Source of the DNA: DASQEH01 sp038237745 | Lineage (GTDB): Bacteria > Actinomycetota > Actinomycetes > Propionibacteriales > Nocardioidaceae | DNA: 64,000 nucleotides | NCBI GenBank assembly: GCA_038237745.1 | Contig: JBBRYJ010000004.1 | Span: forward strand, 124,001 to 188,000 | Direction of reading: 5' to 3' | Shown: one piece after another, positions 8,461 through 16,798 of the stretch | Layout: each line of letters opens with the position of its first letter | Numbering within the stretch: position 1 is the first letter of the stretch | Notes under the pieces: generated by a model | What the model was told of the DNA's origin: nothing | The model's database searches: none | Seen by the model: only the letters and a program-made list of their open reading frames with translations | Translations under genes and position numbers: made by a program

Positions 8461-9192
8461 TCAGCCCGATAGGGCCGAGCTCAGGGCGAGATCCAGATCG
8501 GGGGTCAGGTTGTCGTTGAGCGCCGCCTCGATAGCGGGTGGCAACGGATGGTCGCCGACCAGCCCGAGCGTCGTGCGGACGGCGAAGCGGTGCCACAGTG
8601 CCGGCTGGTCGAGCAGCGCATGCTTGCCACCGGCGAACTCGAAACGCGCGACCTGGCTGCCCGCCGCGCGAAGCCTCATCGCGTACGACATGCTCAGCGG
8701 GGGAGACGTCATCCGGTCCGACGTCCCATGCGCGATGACGTAGCGGATATCGCTGCGTACCGGCGGCAGCGGCTCGCTCTGGGGGAGCCACGGTGCGAGG
8801 GCGCAGACTCCGACGATTCGGGGGTCGCCGGCGACCGCGAAAGCCGTGCGTGCTCCCATCGAGTGCCCGAGCAACGCGATCGGTGCGCCGGGATGCGATT
8901 CGGAGAGCTGGTCGAGGGCCCAGCGTGCGTCGGTCACCGGGTCGGGTGTTCCGCGTCCTGAGTTCCAACCGCGTAACCGGTACCGCAAGACGTAGACGGC
9001 GCACGATCGCGACTGGCTGCGTAGACCGGCGTACATGTCCAGCATCCGAAGATACGACAGCTGGAAGGGGCTCGTCGCCATGGTGCCGCGCTCGCGGCCG
9101 CCATGGAGGACCAGCACGGCCGTGTCAGTGCGGTCCCCGGTCGGTCCTCCACGCAGGCGCGGAAGGGCTTTCGTCGTCATGCCCTCAAGCAT
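8461..9192 (-). CDS. Alpha/beta-hydrolase
   Basis: A 243-residue alpha/beta-hydrolase-fold protein. GHSMGAR (nucleophile elbow with Ser), HGTSDRMTSP (acid residue) and GGKHALLDQ (catalytic His) supply a full triad in the right order; LVLHGGRERG near the start fits the oxyanion loop. It looks like a serine-aminopeptidase/lysophospholipase-type hydrolase of unknown substrate, with no signal peptide. Two starts are possible: this ATG or the one four codons later (9180); a GGAGG lies 12 bases before the first. It is convergent to cdsA. Confidence 0.75.
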   Translation of the reverse strand: MLEGMTTKALPRLRGGPTGDRTDTAVLVLHGGRERGTMATSPFQLSYLRMLDMYAGLRSQSRSCAVYVLRYRLRGWNSGRGTPDPVTDARWALDQLSESHPGAPIALLGHSMGARTAFAVAGDPRIVGVCALAPWLPQSEPLPPVRSDIRYVIAHGTSDRMTSPPLSMSYAMRLRAAGSQVARFEFAGGKHALLDQPALWHRFAVRTTLGLVGDHPLPPAIEAALNDNLTPDLDLALSSALSG

Positions 9193-9333
9193 GTCCGATG
9201 AATCCTCCGGCCGTGAGTGATCGCGGCACACTGTGACCATTGCCGCACCTCGCGGTGGTTTCTGGAGGCCCAAGCGAGCCTCGCCGAAGCACTTGCACAA
9301 GCACTCCCCATCCCGTCCCGGGGCTGGCCCGGG

Positions 9334-9876
9334 TCAGAGCACGGCGCGGATGCTCGCTTCGACCATCTCCGGATCGGGCGTCTCGCCAGAGACGAGGGCC
9401 TGCAGGATGAGCCCGTCTACGTACGCGCAGATGATGCGAGCCGCCTGCTGGTCGGAGGTCCAGCTGCACACCAGGCTGTCGAGGTCCTTGAGCCAGCCGT
9501 TCGCCGCCGCGCGCATCGCGGGGACGCGAGCGGCGTACAGGAAGAGCTCGTACTCGGCGATCGCCCGGGGACGGTCTGCGACGAGATCGGTCACCAGCCA
9601 TCGCGAGAACGCCGCCACCGGGTTCGAGTCCTTCTCGATGTCGGCAAGCGCTTCGGCTGCCTGCCCGTCGGCCCACAGGAGTGCTTGCTCCAACAGGTCG
9701 TTGATCGACGAGAAGTGGTACGCCGCGGAAGTCGCCGGCAACCCGGCCTCCCGGGTCACGTTCCGGTGTGTGACGGCACAGATGCCGTCGCGCTCGATGA
9801 TCGCCAGCGTGGCGCCGATGAGCGCCCGCCGCGCCCGCTCACCTCGCAGAACGCGTCCGTCGATAACACCGCTCAC
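9334..9876 (-). CDS. TetR-family transcriptional regulator
   Basis: A 180-residue TetR-type repressor. The N-terminal helix-turn-helix is clear (ALIGATLAIIERDGICAVTH, then TREAGLPATSAAYHFSS). The C-terminal domain is helical and of the TetR_C type. It starts at a GTG that overlaps the stop of the upstream SMR pump gene by GTGA, so the pump and its probable repressor are one operon. The inverted repeat before the pump gene is the likely binding site, giving autoregulation and derepression by a pump substrate (inference). Confidence 0.88.
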   Translation of the reverse strand: MSGVIDGRVLRGERARRALIGATLAIIERDGICAVTHRNVTREAGLPATSAAYHFSSINDLLEQALLWADGQAAEALADIEKDSNPVAAFSRWLVTDLVADRPRAIAEYELFLYAARVPAMRAAANGWLKDLDSLVCSWTSDQQAARIICAYVDGLILQALVSGETPDPEMVEASIRAVL

Positions 9877-10202
9877 GCGGTCGACCCGCCGAGCTGAAGC
9901 GCGGCGACTCCTGCGACCACGAAGAACAAGCCGGCTACCTGGATCGCACTGAGGCGCTCATCGAACCACAGCACGTCAACGAGCACGATCAGCGCGACCC
10001 CGAGAGCGGACCAGACGGCATACACCACGCCGATGTTCATGCCTCGCATCAGGATCTGAGCGAGGAGGATGAAGGACACCAGGTACCCGACGACGACGAG
10101 CACTGACGGTGTCAACCGGGTAAACCCGTCGCTGAGCTTTAGGCACACGGTGGCGCCCACCTCGGTGATGATGGCGGCCGCAAGAAGCAACCAGGTAGTC
10201 AT
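9873..10202 (-). CDS. Small multidrug resistance (SMR) efflux protein
   Basis: A 109-residue membrane protein with four transmembrane segments, the EmrE/SugE family layout. The essential membrane-embedded Glu is present in AAAIITEVGATVCLK (about residue 13), followed by the usual GVVYAVWSALG and LWFDERLS loops. Such proteins exchange protons for lipophilic cations or guanidinium-type compounds, usually as dimers. The start is the ATG giving MTTWLLL, preceded by GGAG five bases upstream. A perfect TetR-type operator lies just before it, and tetR follows with a four-base overlap. Confidence 0.9.
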   Translation of the reverse strand: MTTWLLLAAAIITEVGATVCLKLSDGFTRLTPSVLVVVGYLVSFILLAQILMRGMNIGVVYAVWSALGVALIVLVDVLWFDERLSAIQVAGLFFVVAGVAALQLGGSTA

Positions 10203-10215
10203 TTTTGCTCCAAAT

Positions 10216-10237
10216 AACTTGAACGATTGTTCAAGTT
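10216..10237. promoter_or_regulatory. TetR-type operator upstream of the SMR pump
   Basis: A perfect 22-base inverted repeat, AACTTGAAC-GATT-GTTCAAGTT, ends 14 bases before the pump start codon, between likely promoter and ribosome-binding site. TTGAAC with spaced GTTCAA is a known half-site type for AcrR/TetR-like repressors. It is also unusually AT-rich for this window, so the pump promoter probably overlaps it. Confidence 0.82.
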
Positions 10238-10342
10238 TAGCGCGTCGGCGAGGCTGCTTCCAGTCGGGGGGTACACGAGTGCTCGGTCGCGGAGGGCAGG
10301 GCAGCACCAGGGCCGGTGGTCGGTCGCACCGCTCAGCGAGCT

Positions 10343-10388
10343 GGGTCACACCCGCGTCAGCCGCAGGGTCACACCCGCGTCAGCCGCA
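10343..10388. repeat. Perfect 23-bp tandem duplication at the 3' end of the SpoU methyltransferase gene
   Basis: The 23 bases at 10343-10365 recur without change at 10366-10388. The second copy contains the stop codon of the minus-strand methyltransferase gene, so the duplication lies across and after its 3' end and does not alter the main protein domain. A replication-slippage product is the simplest explanation. Confidence 0.85.
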
Positions 10389-11219
10389 GGGGCAGCCGCC
10401 CAGACCGCGTTGGCGCACTGCCTCGTAGAGGACCACCGCCGCTGACGTCGCCACATTGAGGGAGTTGACATGCCCGAACATCGGCACAGCGATCGTGGCG
10501 TCGGCGGCGGCGAGCAAGCGCGAGCTGACCCCGGAATGCTCGGCTCCGACGACGACAGCCGTCGGTCCCGTGAGGTCTACGGCTGTCACGAGCTCGGTTC
10601 CGTCGGGCGTTGCCACCACGATCGTAAGGCCGTTGCCACGCAGCCAGTCGATCACCTCACCCCCTGAGGCAGCTGCGACGGGGACGGCGAACACGGTTCC
10701 CTTGCTGGCCCGCACCACATTGGGGTTGCCCCAGTCCGCGACAGGGGAGGCCGCCACCACAGCGTCGACCCCGGCAGCCTCGGACGTCCGCAGCATGGCG
10801 CCGAGGTTGCCGGGTTTCTCGACCGACTCGCACACGAGCACGAGCGGACATGAGCCCAGCTGCAGGTCGTCCAACCCACACTCGGGGCTTTCCACGACCG
10901 CAAGCCAACCGTCCGGAGCCTCGCGGTAGGAGGCCCTGACGAAGGCGGCCTCTCCGAGCGAGACCACCTCACAGCCCAGCGCCGTAACCCTGGTGAGGAT
11001 GTCGTGCTTCGTCGTGTCGTGGACCAGTGCGTCGCACCAGTAGAGCTGCCGTGGCTTCACCCCTACCTCGAGCGCCAGCCTGAGCTCGTCGACCCCCTCC
11101 ACGAGGGTGAGCCGCTCGACGTCGCGAGCACGGCGCTTGCGCAGACTTACCAGCCATCTCACCCGAGGGTTGCTCACGCTGGTGATCGCCGGACGAGCGC
11201 CAGCCGCGTACGAGGACAT
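10380..11219 (-). CDS. TrmH/SpoU-family RNA 2'-O-methyltransferase
   Basis: A 279-residue SPOUT methyltransferase. An N-terminal substrate-binding domain (residues 10-115: SNPRVRWLVSLRKRRARD, LVEGVDELRLAL) precedes the knotted catalytic domain with its three motifs: EKPGNLGAMLRTSEAAG (motif 1), VVVGAEHSGVS (motif 2) and PMFGHVNSLNVATSAA (motif 3). It methylates 2'-O of ribose in rRNA or tRNA; the exact target cannot be told from sequence (23S rRNA is likely given the RlmB-like domain order). The ATG giving MSSYAAGARP was chosen because the preceding open frame shows no family similarity. Divergent from rlmN with an 85-base shared upstream region. Confidence 0.88.
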   Translation of the reverse strand: MSSYAAGARPAITSVSNPRVRWLVSLRKRRARDVERLTLVEGVDELRLALEVGVKPRQLYWCDALVHDTTKHDILTRVTALGCEVVSLGEAAFVRASYREAPDGWLAVVESPECGLDDLQLGSCPLVLVCESVEKPGNLGAMLRTSEAAGVDAVVAASPVADWGNPNVVRASKGTVFAVPVAAASGGEVIDWLRGNGLTIVVATPDGTELVTAVDLTGPTAVVVGAEHSGVSSRLLAAADATIAVPMFGHVNSLNVATSAAVVLYEAVRQRGLGGCPCG

Positions 11220-11304
11220 CGGACCCACTATGAGGTACGGGCACCGGCGAACCACATCCGGCTCGGGGGCCCGACGCACGACTCGTCCGCCGGGAGGAGC
11301 CGAC

Positions 11305-12450
11305 ATGAGAGACTGTGGGGTCATGCCCGACTCCGCCGTTCCGCTCTTGCCTCTGGTGTTCGACGAGCCGGCCAGAGCGAGGAAGCCGCCCCGCCATCTG
11401 GCTGACATGACTCCGGCCGAGCGCAGCAATGCCGTCGAGAGGGCGGGTCTTCCGGCGTTCAGGGCACGGCAGGTGTCGCACCACTACTTTGCGAGACTCG
11501 TCGACGATCCCGCCGCCATGACCGACCTCCCCGTCGCCCTGAGACAACCGGTCCACGACGCGCTTCTGCCTACGCTCATCACGCCGCTCAAGACGCAGGA
11601 GGCCGACCGCGGCGCCACCCGCAAGACCCTCTGGAGACTGCACGACAACGCGCTGGTGGAATCCGTGCTGATGCGGTACGCCGGACGGGTGACGATGTGC
11701 GTGTCGTCGCAGGCCGGCTGCGGGATGGCATGTCCCTTCTGCGCGACGGGGCAGGGCGGCCTCCAGCGCAACCTGAGTACGGGGGAGATCGTCGAGCAGG
11801 TCGTCGCCGGAGCCAGAGCGCTGGCGCGTGGCGAGGTTGCGGGCGGCCCCGGCCGGGTGTCCAACGTCGTCTTCATGGGCATGGGGGAGCCGCTTGCGAA
11901 CTACGGCGCGGTGATCGGAGCTGTACGCCGGATGGTGGACAGCACACCCGACGGCTTGGGGATGTCCGCCCGCGGCATCACGGTGTCGACCGTCGGGCTC
12001 GTGCCGCGGATGCGTCAGCTGGCGGCCGAAGGCATCCCCGTGACGTTGGCCCTGTCCCTTCATGCTCCCGACGACGAGCTTCGCAACGAGCTCGTGCCCG
12101 TCAACACACGCTGGAGCGTGCACGAGGCGGTCGAGGCGGCCTGGGATTATGCGCGCACCACGAAGCGTCGGGTCTCGATCGAGTACGCCATGATCAGGGA
12201 TGTCAACGACCAGGCCTGGCGCGCCGACCTGCTCGGCGACGTGCTCACGTCGTATGGCGACTGGGGCTGGGTGCACGTGAACCTGATCCCACTCAACCCG
12301 ACACCGGGGTCGCGGTGGACGGCGTCGGACCCCGCTGACGAGCGCGAGTTCGTGCGTCGTCTCGTGGCCCTGGGCGTACCGACCACTGTGCGAGATACTC
12401 GGGGTCGCGAGATCGACGGTGCCTGCGGTCAGCTGGCAGCTCTGACGTGA
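11305..12450 (+). CDS. rlmN: 23S rRNA/tRNA (adenine-C2)-methyltransferase RlmN
   Basis: Radical-SAM dual-specificity methyltransferase that makes m2A2503 in 23S rRNA and m2A37 in some tRNAs. The cluster-binding CxxxCxxC motif is in AGCGMACPFCATGQGG (Cys about 138, 142 and 145), with VFMGMGEPLANY and LSLHAPDDELRNELVPVN, and the resolving Cys in IDGACGQL near the end. Start ATG with GGAGG seven bases upstream gives 381 residues; a second ATG six codons later is possible. It overlaps the next gene by GTGA. Confidence 0.95.
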   Translation: MRDCGVMPDSAVPLLPLVFDEPARARKPPRHLADMTPAERSNAVERAGLPAFRARQVSHHYFARLVDDPAAMTDLPVALRQPVHDALLPTLITPLKTQEADRGATRKTLWRLHDNALVESVLMRYAGRVTMCVSSQAGCGMACPFCATGQGGLQRNLSTGEIVEQVVAGARALARGEVAGGPGRVSNVVFMGMGEPLANYGAVIGAVRRMVDSTPDGLGMSARGITVSTVGLVPRMRQLAAEGIPVTLALSLHAPDDELRNELVPVNTRWSVHEAVEAAWDYARTTKRRVSIEYAMIRDVNDQAWRADLLGDVLTSYGDWGWVHVNLIPLNPTPGSRWTASDPADEREFVRRLVALGVPTTVRDTRGREIDGACGQLAALT

Positions 12451-13292
12451 CGGCGTCGCGACGGCCGCCGCTGCTGGTAGCCACCGACCTGGACGGGACG
12501 CTGCTCCGCAGCGACGGCACGGTCTCGCCGCGGACGCGTGCGGCGCTGGGTGCCCTCGAGCGGTCGGGCATTCCCGTGATCTTCGTGACTGCACGCCCAC
12601 CCCGCTGGCTCGACGACCTTGCGGACGTGGTGGGGGAGCATGGGCTCGCCATCTGCGCTAATGGGGCGATCGTGTATGACGTGGCGCGGCGACAGGTCGT
12701 CTCGACGCAGCTCCTCTCGGCCGAAAGCGCCCTCGCAGTCGTCGAGGCGCTGCGCGCAGGGCTGCCCGGCACGGTGTTCGCGAGTGAGCACGCGGACGGT
12801 TTCGTGAAGGAGCCGGACTTCCATGAGGACGGTGGACCGCGAGGCGGCGTGGCCACTGGGCGCATCGAGACGTTGTTCAGTCCGCTGCCGGGCAAGCTGC
12901 TCGCCCGCAATGAGAAGCTCGTACCGGACGAGTTCATCGCCCGGGCCACCAGGATCGTCGGGGGCCTGGCCGAGGTGCATGTCTCCGGCGCGACGGGGCT
13001 GGTCGAGATCTCCGCTCAAGGCGTCACCAAGGCGGCTGCGCTGGCCGACTGGTGCTCGGCGCGGGACGTCGACGCGGCTGACGTGTGGGCGTTCGGGGAC
13101 ATGCCCAACGACCTTCCGATGCTCGCCTGGGCAGGTACGTCGTTCGCGGTGGCGAACGCCCACCGAGACGTGCTCGCCCTAGCGACGGAGCGCTGTGCGA
13201 GCAACGACGACGACGGGGTGGCGCGGATTCTCGAGACGGTGCCGGCTTCAAACGTTCGAGAGGAGTCTGCCGACCAGCCGGCTGTCGGGTGA
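12447..13292 (+). CDS. Cof-type HAD-IIB phosphatase
   Basis: A 281-residue haloacid-dehalogenase hydrolase. DLDGTLL near residue 14 is motif I with the nucleophilic Asp, VTARPP is motif II, GVTKAAAL carries the motif III Lys, and WAFGDMPNDLPML is motif IV. The large insertion between motifs II and III is the Cof/IIB cap. Such enzymes dephosphorylate small sugar phosphates or cofactors; the substrate is unknown. The GTG start overlaps the rlmN stop, so it is translationally coupled to rlmN. Confidence 0.88.
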   Translation: MTASRRPPLLVATDLDGTLLRSDGTVSPRTRAALGALERSGIPVIFVTARPPRWLDDLADVVGEHGLAICANGAIVYDVARRQVVSTQLLSAESALAVVEALRAGLPGTVFASEHADGFVKEPDFHEDGGPRGGVATGRIETLFSPLPGKLLARNEKLVPDEFIARATRIVGGLAEVHVSGATGLVEISAQGVTKAAALADWCSARDVDAADVWAFGDMPNDLPMLAWAGTSFAVANAHRDVLALATERCASNDDDGVARILETVPASNVREESADQPAVG

Positions 13293-13300
13293 GTCGGTGG

Positions 13301-13326
13301 GGCGGTAGGCGGTACTGCTACCCGCC
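13301..13326. terminator. Hairpin between convergent HAD and RIO1 genes
   Basis: GGCGGTAG pairs with CTACCCGCC with one bulged base and a nine-base loop, in the 36-base gap between two convergent genes. It probably ends both transcripts. Confidence 0.45.
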
Positions 13327-13328
13327 GG

Positions 13329-14156
13329 CTACCAGGCCTGGGCCAGCAGCTCCGCGAGAAGCTCGTCAGCATCGACGTCGAGTCCGCGCGAGACGAACCA
13401 CGAACAGATGTTGCGACAGTCACGAAGCAGGAACTCGACACCGTTGGGGTTCGCCACGATATCCAGCACCTGGGGAAGGTCGATGATGACGATGCGCTCG
13501 TGCTGGACCAGGACGTTGTACGGTGACAGGTCGCCGTGCGCCCATCCCTGCCGAGCGAGGACGCCCATAGCGTCCCTGAGCTGGTCGAAGTAGCCGGCCA
13601 GCAGGCCAGCGCGTGGTCGCAGCTGGGCCAGTCGGGGAGCGGCGGCACCCTCGACGTCGATGAACTCCATCAGGATCTCCGTGCCGTCGATCTGCACCGG
13701 GTATGGCACCGGCACGCCTGACGACCACAAGGTGGACAGTGCTGCGAACTCGTGCTGAGCCCATTGGCCGGCTGCGGCCTGGCGGCCGAACGTCGTCGAT
13801 TTCGCGATGGCGCGAGCGTCGCGGCTGCGGCGGACGCGCCGGCCCTCGAAGTAGCCCGCGTCTCGGTGGAACTGACGGTGCTCGGGGCTGCGGTAGCGCT
13901 TGGCCGCCAGCAGCGACGCCCGGTCCGGGAGATCCGGAACCGCCCGCTCGACCAGGAAGACGTCGGCCTCCTTGCCGGTCTTGAGGATGCCGAGCTCGGT
14001 GTCGACCGCGCCGTCGTGAGTGACGACCCACGCTGGGCGGGGCTCCGGACCGTGAGCCCCCTTCTCGACCGACGACCACGTGGACCATCGCTGGTCGTCT
14101 GCAAGGTCGTCCAGGAACTCGTAGCTGAGGGATGTGTCAGACAAGGGGTGTTGCAC
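13329..14156 (-). CDS. RIO1-family serine protein kinase / ATPase
   Basis: A 275-residue RIO-type kinase. ILKTGKEADVFLVE is the nucleotide-binding loop, LAAKRYR carries the ATP-binding Lys, HGDLSPYNVLV is the catalytic loop with Asp and Asn, and IIDLPQ holds the metal-binding Asp of the RIO family. RIO1 proteins in archaea and eukaryotes act in small-subunit ribosome maturation; bacterial members are scattered and largely uncharacterised. The GTG start has GAGGAG ten bases upstream, inside a short open frame. It neighbours rlmN, which would suit a translation-related role, but that is only an association. Confidence 0.85.
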   Translation of the reverse strand: MQHPLSDTSLSYEFLDDLADDQRWSTWSSVEKGAHGPEPRPAWVVTHDGAVDTELGILKTGKEADVFLVERAVPDLPDRASLLAAKRYRSPEHRQFHRDAGYFEGRRVRRSRDARAIAKSTTFGRQAAAGQWAQHEFAALSTLWSSGVPVPYPVQIDGTEILMEFIDVEGAAAPRLAQLRPRAGLLAGYFDQLRDAMGVLARQGWAHGDLSPYNVLVQHERIVIIDLPQVLDIVANPNGVEFLLRDCRNICSWFVSRGLDVDADELLAELLAQAW

Positions 14157-14207
14157 CGGTGGTGTGCTCCTCGAGCAGGTCGTCGAGGTCGCGCACCGCT
14201 CAGCGGA

Positions 14208-14264
14208 TCAGCGCGCCCTCGGCTGGGCGGGGACGTCAAGGCGCCCCAGGACGGGGGTAGACAT
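14208..14264 (-). CDS. Short 18-codon open frame upstream of the RIO1 kinase
   Basis: An ATG preceded by AAGGAGG at good spacing opens a frame of 18 codons (MSTPVLGRLDVPAQPRAR) that ends in TGA. A different frame just after it, starting at a GTG, reads VRDLDDLLEEHTTGATPLV and stops across the RIO1 start codon. Either this is a leader peptide coupled to RIO1 or the two pieces are the halves of a short gene broken by a frameshift. The rest of 14265-14362 shows nothing I recognise. Confidence 0.3.
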   Translation of the reverse strand: MSTPVLGRLDVPAQPRAR

Positions 14265-14362
14265 CTCGACGGCCTCCTTGCTCTCGTTGGTCAGGGACTC
14301 AACGGTGCTGATCCTGACACCTGGCCTCCGGTGCGCGCAACCGGTTAAGAAGGTGCTGTCCT

Positions 14363-14845
14363 GTGAACCTAACGTCGACAGGTGCGACCGACGTCGACGG
14401 ATCGGACCCTAGGTCGGCGCTTCCCGGCTCGACCGCCGTCGCGACCCTGGCGACGGCCGAGTCACACCACCACGGATCGATGGTCGACCGCGTCGACGAC
14501 AGGGCGGAGCGAGGCATTCGGCGGCTCACGCTCGTCGGCATGGGCCTGGCGGGTGGCCTGGTCCCCAGTCCGTCGGCCCTTGTCGTGCTGCTCGGGGCCA
14601 TTGCGCTCGGCCGCACGGCGTTCGGCATCCTGCTCGTCGTCGGGTACGGCGTGGGGATGGCAGCGACGCTCATCACCGTGGGCTAGGTCATCGCGAAGAT
14701 GCCGGCGCGCATGTCCGGCTTCCGAGCCCTGCTCCGGCGGCCTCTCCTAGCCCGCATCGTCGCGAACGGGCCGGCACTCACGGCCTGTCTCGTGCTCGTC
14801 GTCGGGGTGGGCCTCGTTGTGCGCAGCGCTGCTCCGCTGCTCTGA
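14363..14845 (+). pseudogene. Remnant of a NicO/RcnA-type nickel-cobalt exporter
   Basis: The frame from the GTG reads a His-containing loop (AESHHHGSM) followed by RRLTLVGMGLAGGLVPSPSA and VVLLGAIALGRTAFG, a hallmark block of NicO-family nickel/cobalt transporters. It meets an in-frame TAG at 14684. The same frame then continues VIAKMPARMSGFRALLRRP and ends in another hydrophobic helix and a TGA, as a normal NicO C terminus would. The N-terminal half (first transmembrane helices) is absent. So this is a truncated gene with a premature stop, probably non-functional. Alternative: a recoded or truncated small membrane protein; less likely given the missing half. Confidence 0.75.
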
Positions 14846-14911
14846 CGGTCCCATGCCTCGCGACGTCGCGCTGAGGCAGGATGGCATCGGGACGAGTGAG
14901 GGGACGAGCGC

Positions 14912-16798
14912 ATGGCCACCTATCGCGAGACGTACGACGCCAGCCTGGCCGACCCGGAAGCCTTCTGGGCCGAGCAGTCGAGGCTCGTCGACTGGTTCGT
15001 CAGGCCGACGACGATTCTCGATCGTTCCAGGCCCCCCTTCTACCGCTGGTTCACCGGCGGCACACTGAACACCTGCTACAACGCCCTCGACCGTCACGTG
15101 ATCGGCGGCAGGGCCGACCAGCCGGCTCTGATCTACGACAGCCCGGTCACCGGCACGGGGCACACCTACACCTACGGCAAGCTTCTCGAGAAGGTGGCGG
15201 CCTTCGCTGCCGTTCTTCGTGACTGCGGGGTGGGCATCGGCGACCGCGTCGTGATCTACATGCCGATGATCCCCGAAGCGGTCGTCGCCATGCTCGCCTG
15301 TGCGCGGCTCGGGGCCGTGCACTCGGTCGTGTTCGGCGGGTTCGCGGCAGCCGAGCTCGCTGTGCGCATCGACGACGCCCTCCCGAAGGTCATCGTGACC
15401 GCGTCGTGCGGTGTGGAGCCCACCCGCGTCGTCGCCTACCAACCCCTGCTCGAGAAGGCACTCGAGCTGGCCCGGCACATGGTACCGGTGGTGGTTGTCA
15501 AGCAACGCCCGCAGCTGGTGGCCGAGCTCGTCGACGGCCGCGACATCAACTGGGACGCCGCAATCCGCATCGGCATGAACAACCCAGCTCCCTGCGTGCC
15601 GGTCGAGGCCACCGACCCGCTCTACGTGCTCTACACATCGGGGACGACGGGCAGACCCAAGGGGATCGTGCGCGACAACGGGGGCCATGCCGTCGCCCTC
15701 ACCTGGTCGATGGCGAACCTCTTCGATATCAGACCGGGTCAGGTCTGGTGGACCGCGTCCGACGTCGGCTGGGTCGTCGGACACTCCTACATCGTCTACG
15801 CGCCGCTGTTCGCCGGGGCGACGACGGTCCTCTACGAGGGAAAACCGGTCGGCACGCCCGATGCGGGGGCGTTCTGGCGCGTGGTCGCCGACCACTCCGT
15901 CACCGGCTTCTTCACTGCGCCCACCGCTATTCGGGCGATCAAGAAGGAAGACCCGGAGGGCAGGCTCATCCACCGTGACGGGCTCGCGTCGCTTCGCCAT
16001 CTATTCCTGGCTGGCGAAAGGCTCGACCCGGAGACGTACCACTGGGCGGTCGAGCGGCTGGACGTGCCGGTCATCGACAACTGGTGGCAGACCGAGACCG
16101 GCTGGCCGATCGTCGCCAATCCGCGAGGGCTCGAGCCGCTCCCCGTCAAACCGGGATCGCCGTCGGTGCCGGTGCCGGGTTTCGACGTGCGAGTACTCGA
16201 CGCGCAGGGCGACCGTCTACCTCCCGCGGCCGAAGGCGCCATCTGCCTACGCCTGCCGCTCCCCCCGGGAACACTTCCGACCCTGTGGGGTGACGACGAA
16301 CGCTACGTGTCGTCGTACCTGACCACCTACGACGGCTACTACCTGTCCGGAGACGGGGGGTACGTGGACGAGGACGGGTACGTCTATGTGATGGGCCGCA
16401 CCGACGACGTCATCAATGTTGCCGGTCACCGGCTGTCGACCGGGGCCATCGAGGCTGTGCTGGCGACGCATCCGGCGGTGGCGGAGTGCGCAGTCATCGG
16501 AGCAGCCGACGCCGTCAAGGGTCAGGTACCGCGCGGCTTCGTCGTGCTCAAGGCAGGCGCTGTCGTCGACCCGGCTCAGCTCACGTCGGACCTTGTCGAC
16601 GCTGTGCGGGAGCAGATCGGGCCGGTAGCCGCCTTCAAGACCGTCACCATCGTGTCGGGGCTGCCCAAGACCCGGTCAGGGAAGATTCTCCGCAAGACGA
16701 TGAGGCAGCTTGCCGACGGCGACGACCCGGTCGTCCCCTCCACCATCGAGGATCCTGAGGTGCTCCAGACCTTCACACACATGCTCCGTGGTGACTGA
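14912..16798 (+). CDS. prpE: Propionyl-CoA synthetase (PrpE-like acyl-CoA synthetase)
   Basis: A 628-residue ANL-superfamily enzyme of the acetyl/propionyl-CoA synthetase group, forming acyl-CoA through an acyl-adenylate. Visible motifs: YTSGTTGRPKGIVRDNGGHA (phosphate loop), WWTASDVGWVVGHSYIVY, WWQTETGWPI (A5), YLSGDGGYVDEDGY (A7-like hinge region) and GLPKTRSGKILRK with the acetylatable catalytic Lys (A10). The PKGIVRDNGGHAVAL wording and the length favour PrpE over AcsA, although acetate could also be used. AGGGG lies eight bases before the ATG. It stands alone, with a strong terminator at its end. Confidence 0.85.
   Translation: MATYRETYDASLADPEAFWAEQSRLVDWFVRPTTILDRSRPPFYRWFTGGTLNTCYNALDRHVIGGRADQPALIYDSPVTGTGHTYTYGKLLEKVAAFAAVLRDCGVGIGDRVVIYMPMIPEAVVAMLACARLGAVHSVVFGGFAAAELAVRIDDALPKVIVTASCGVEPTRVVAYQPLLEKALELARHMVPVVVVKQRPQLVAELVDGRDINWDAAIRIGMNNPAPCVPVEATDPLYVLYTSGTTGRPKGIVRDNGGHAVALTWSMANLFDIRPGQVWWTASDVGWVVGHSYIVYAPLFAGATTVLYEGKPVGTPDAGAFWRVVADHSVTGFFTAPTAIRAIKKEDPEGRLIHRDGLASLRHLFLAGERLDPETYHWAVERLDVPVIDNWWQTETGWPIVANPRGLEPLPVKPGSPSVPVPGFDVRVLDAQGDRLPPAAEGAICLRLPLPPGTLPTLWGDDERYVSSYLTTYDGYYLSGDGGYVDEDGYVYVMGRTDDVINVAGHRLSTGAIEAVLATHPAVAECAVIGAADAVKGQVPRGFVVLKAGAVVDPAQLTSDLVDAVREQIGPVAAFKTVTIVSGLPKTRSGKILRKTMRQLADGDDPVVPSTIEDPEVLQTFTHMLRGD

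Noticed and set aside
10969..12600. A 540-codon open frame on the minus strand opposite rlmN
   Set aside because: It is a shadow of rlmN and the start of the HAD gene; no motif or ribosome-binding site supports it.
14747..16000. A 417-codon minus-strand frame opposite prpE
   Set aside because: Shadow of a clearly conserved acyl-CoA synthetase; composition is His/Arg/Asp-rich as expected of antisense frames.
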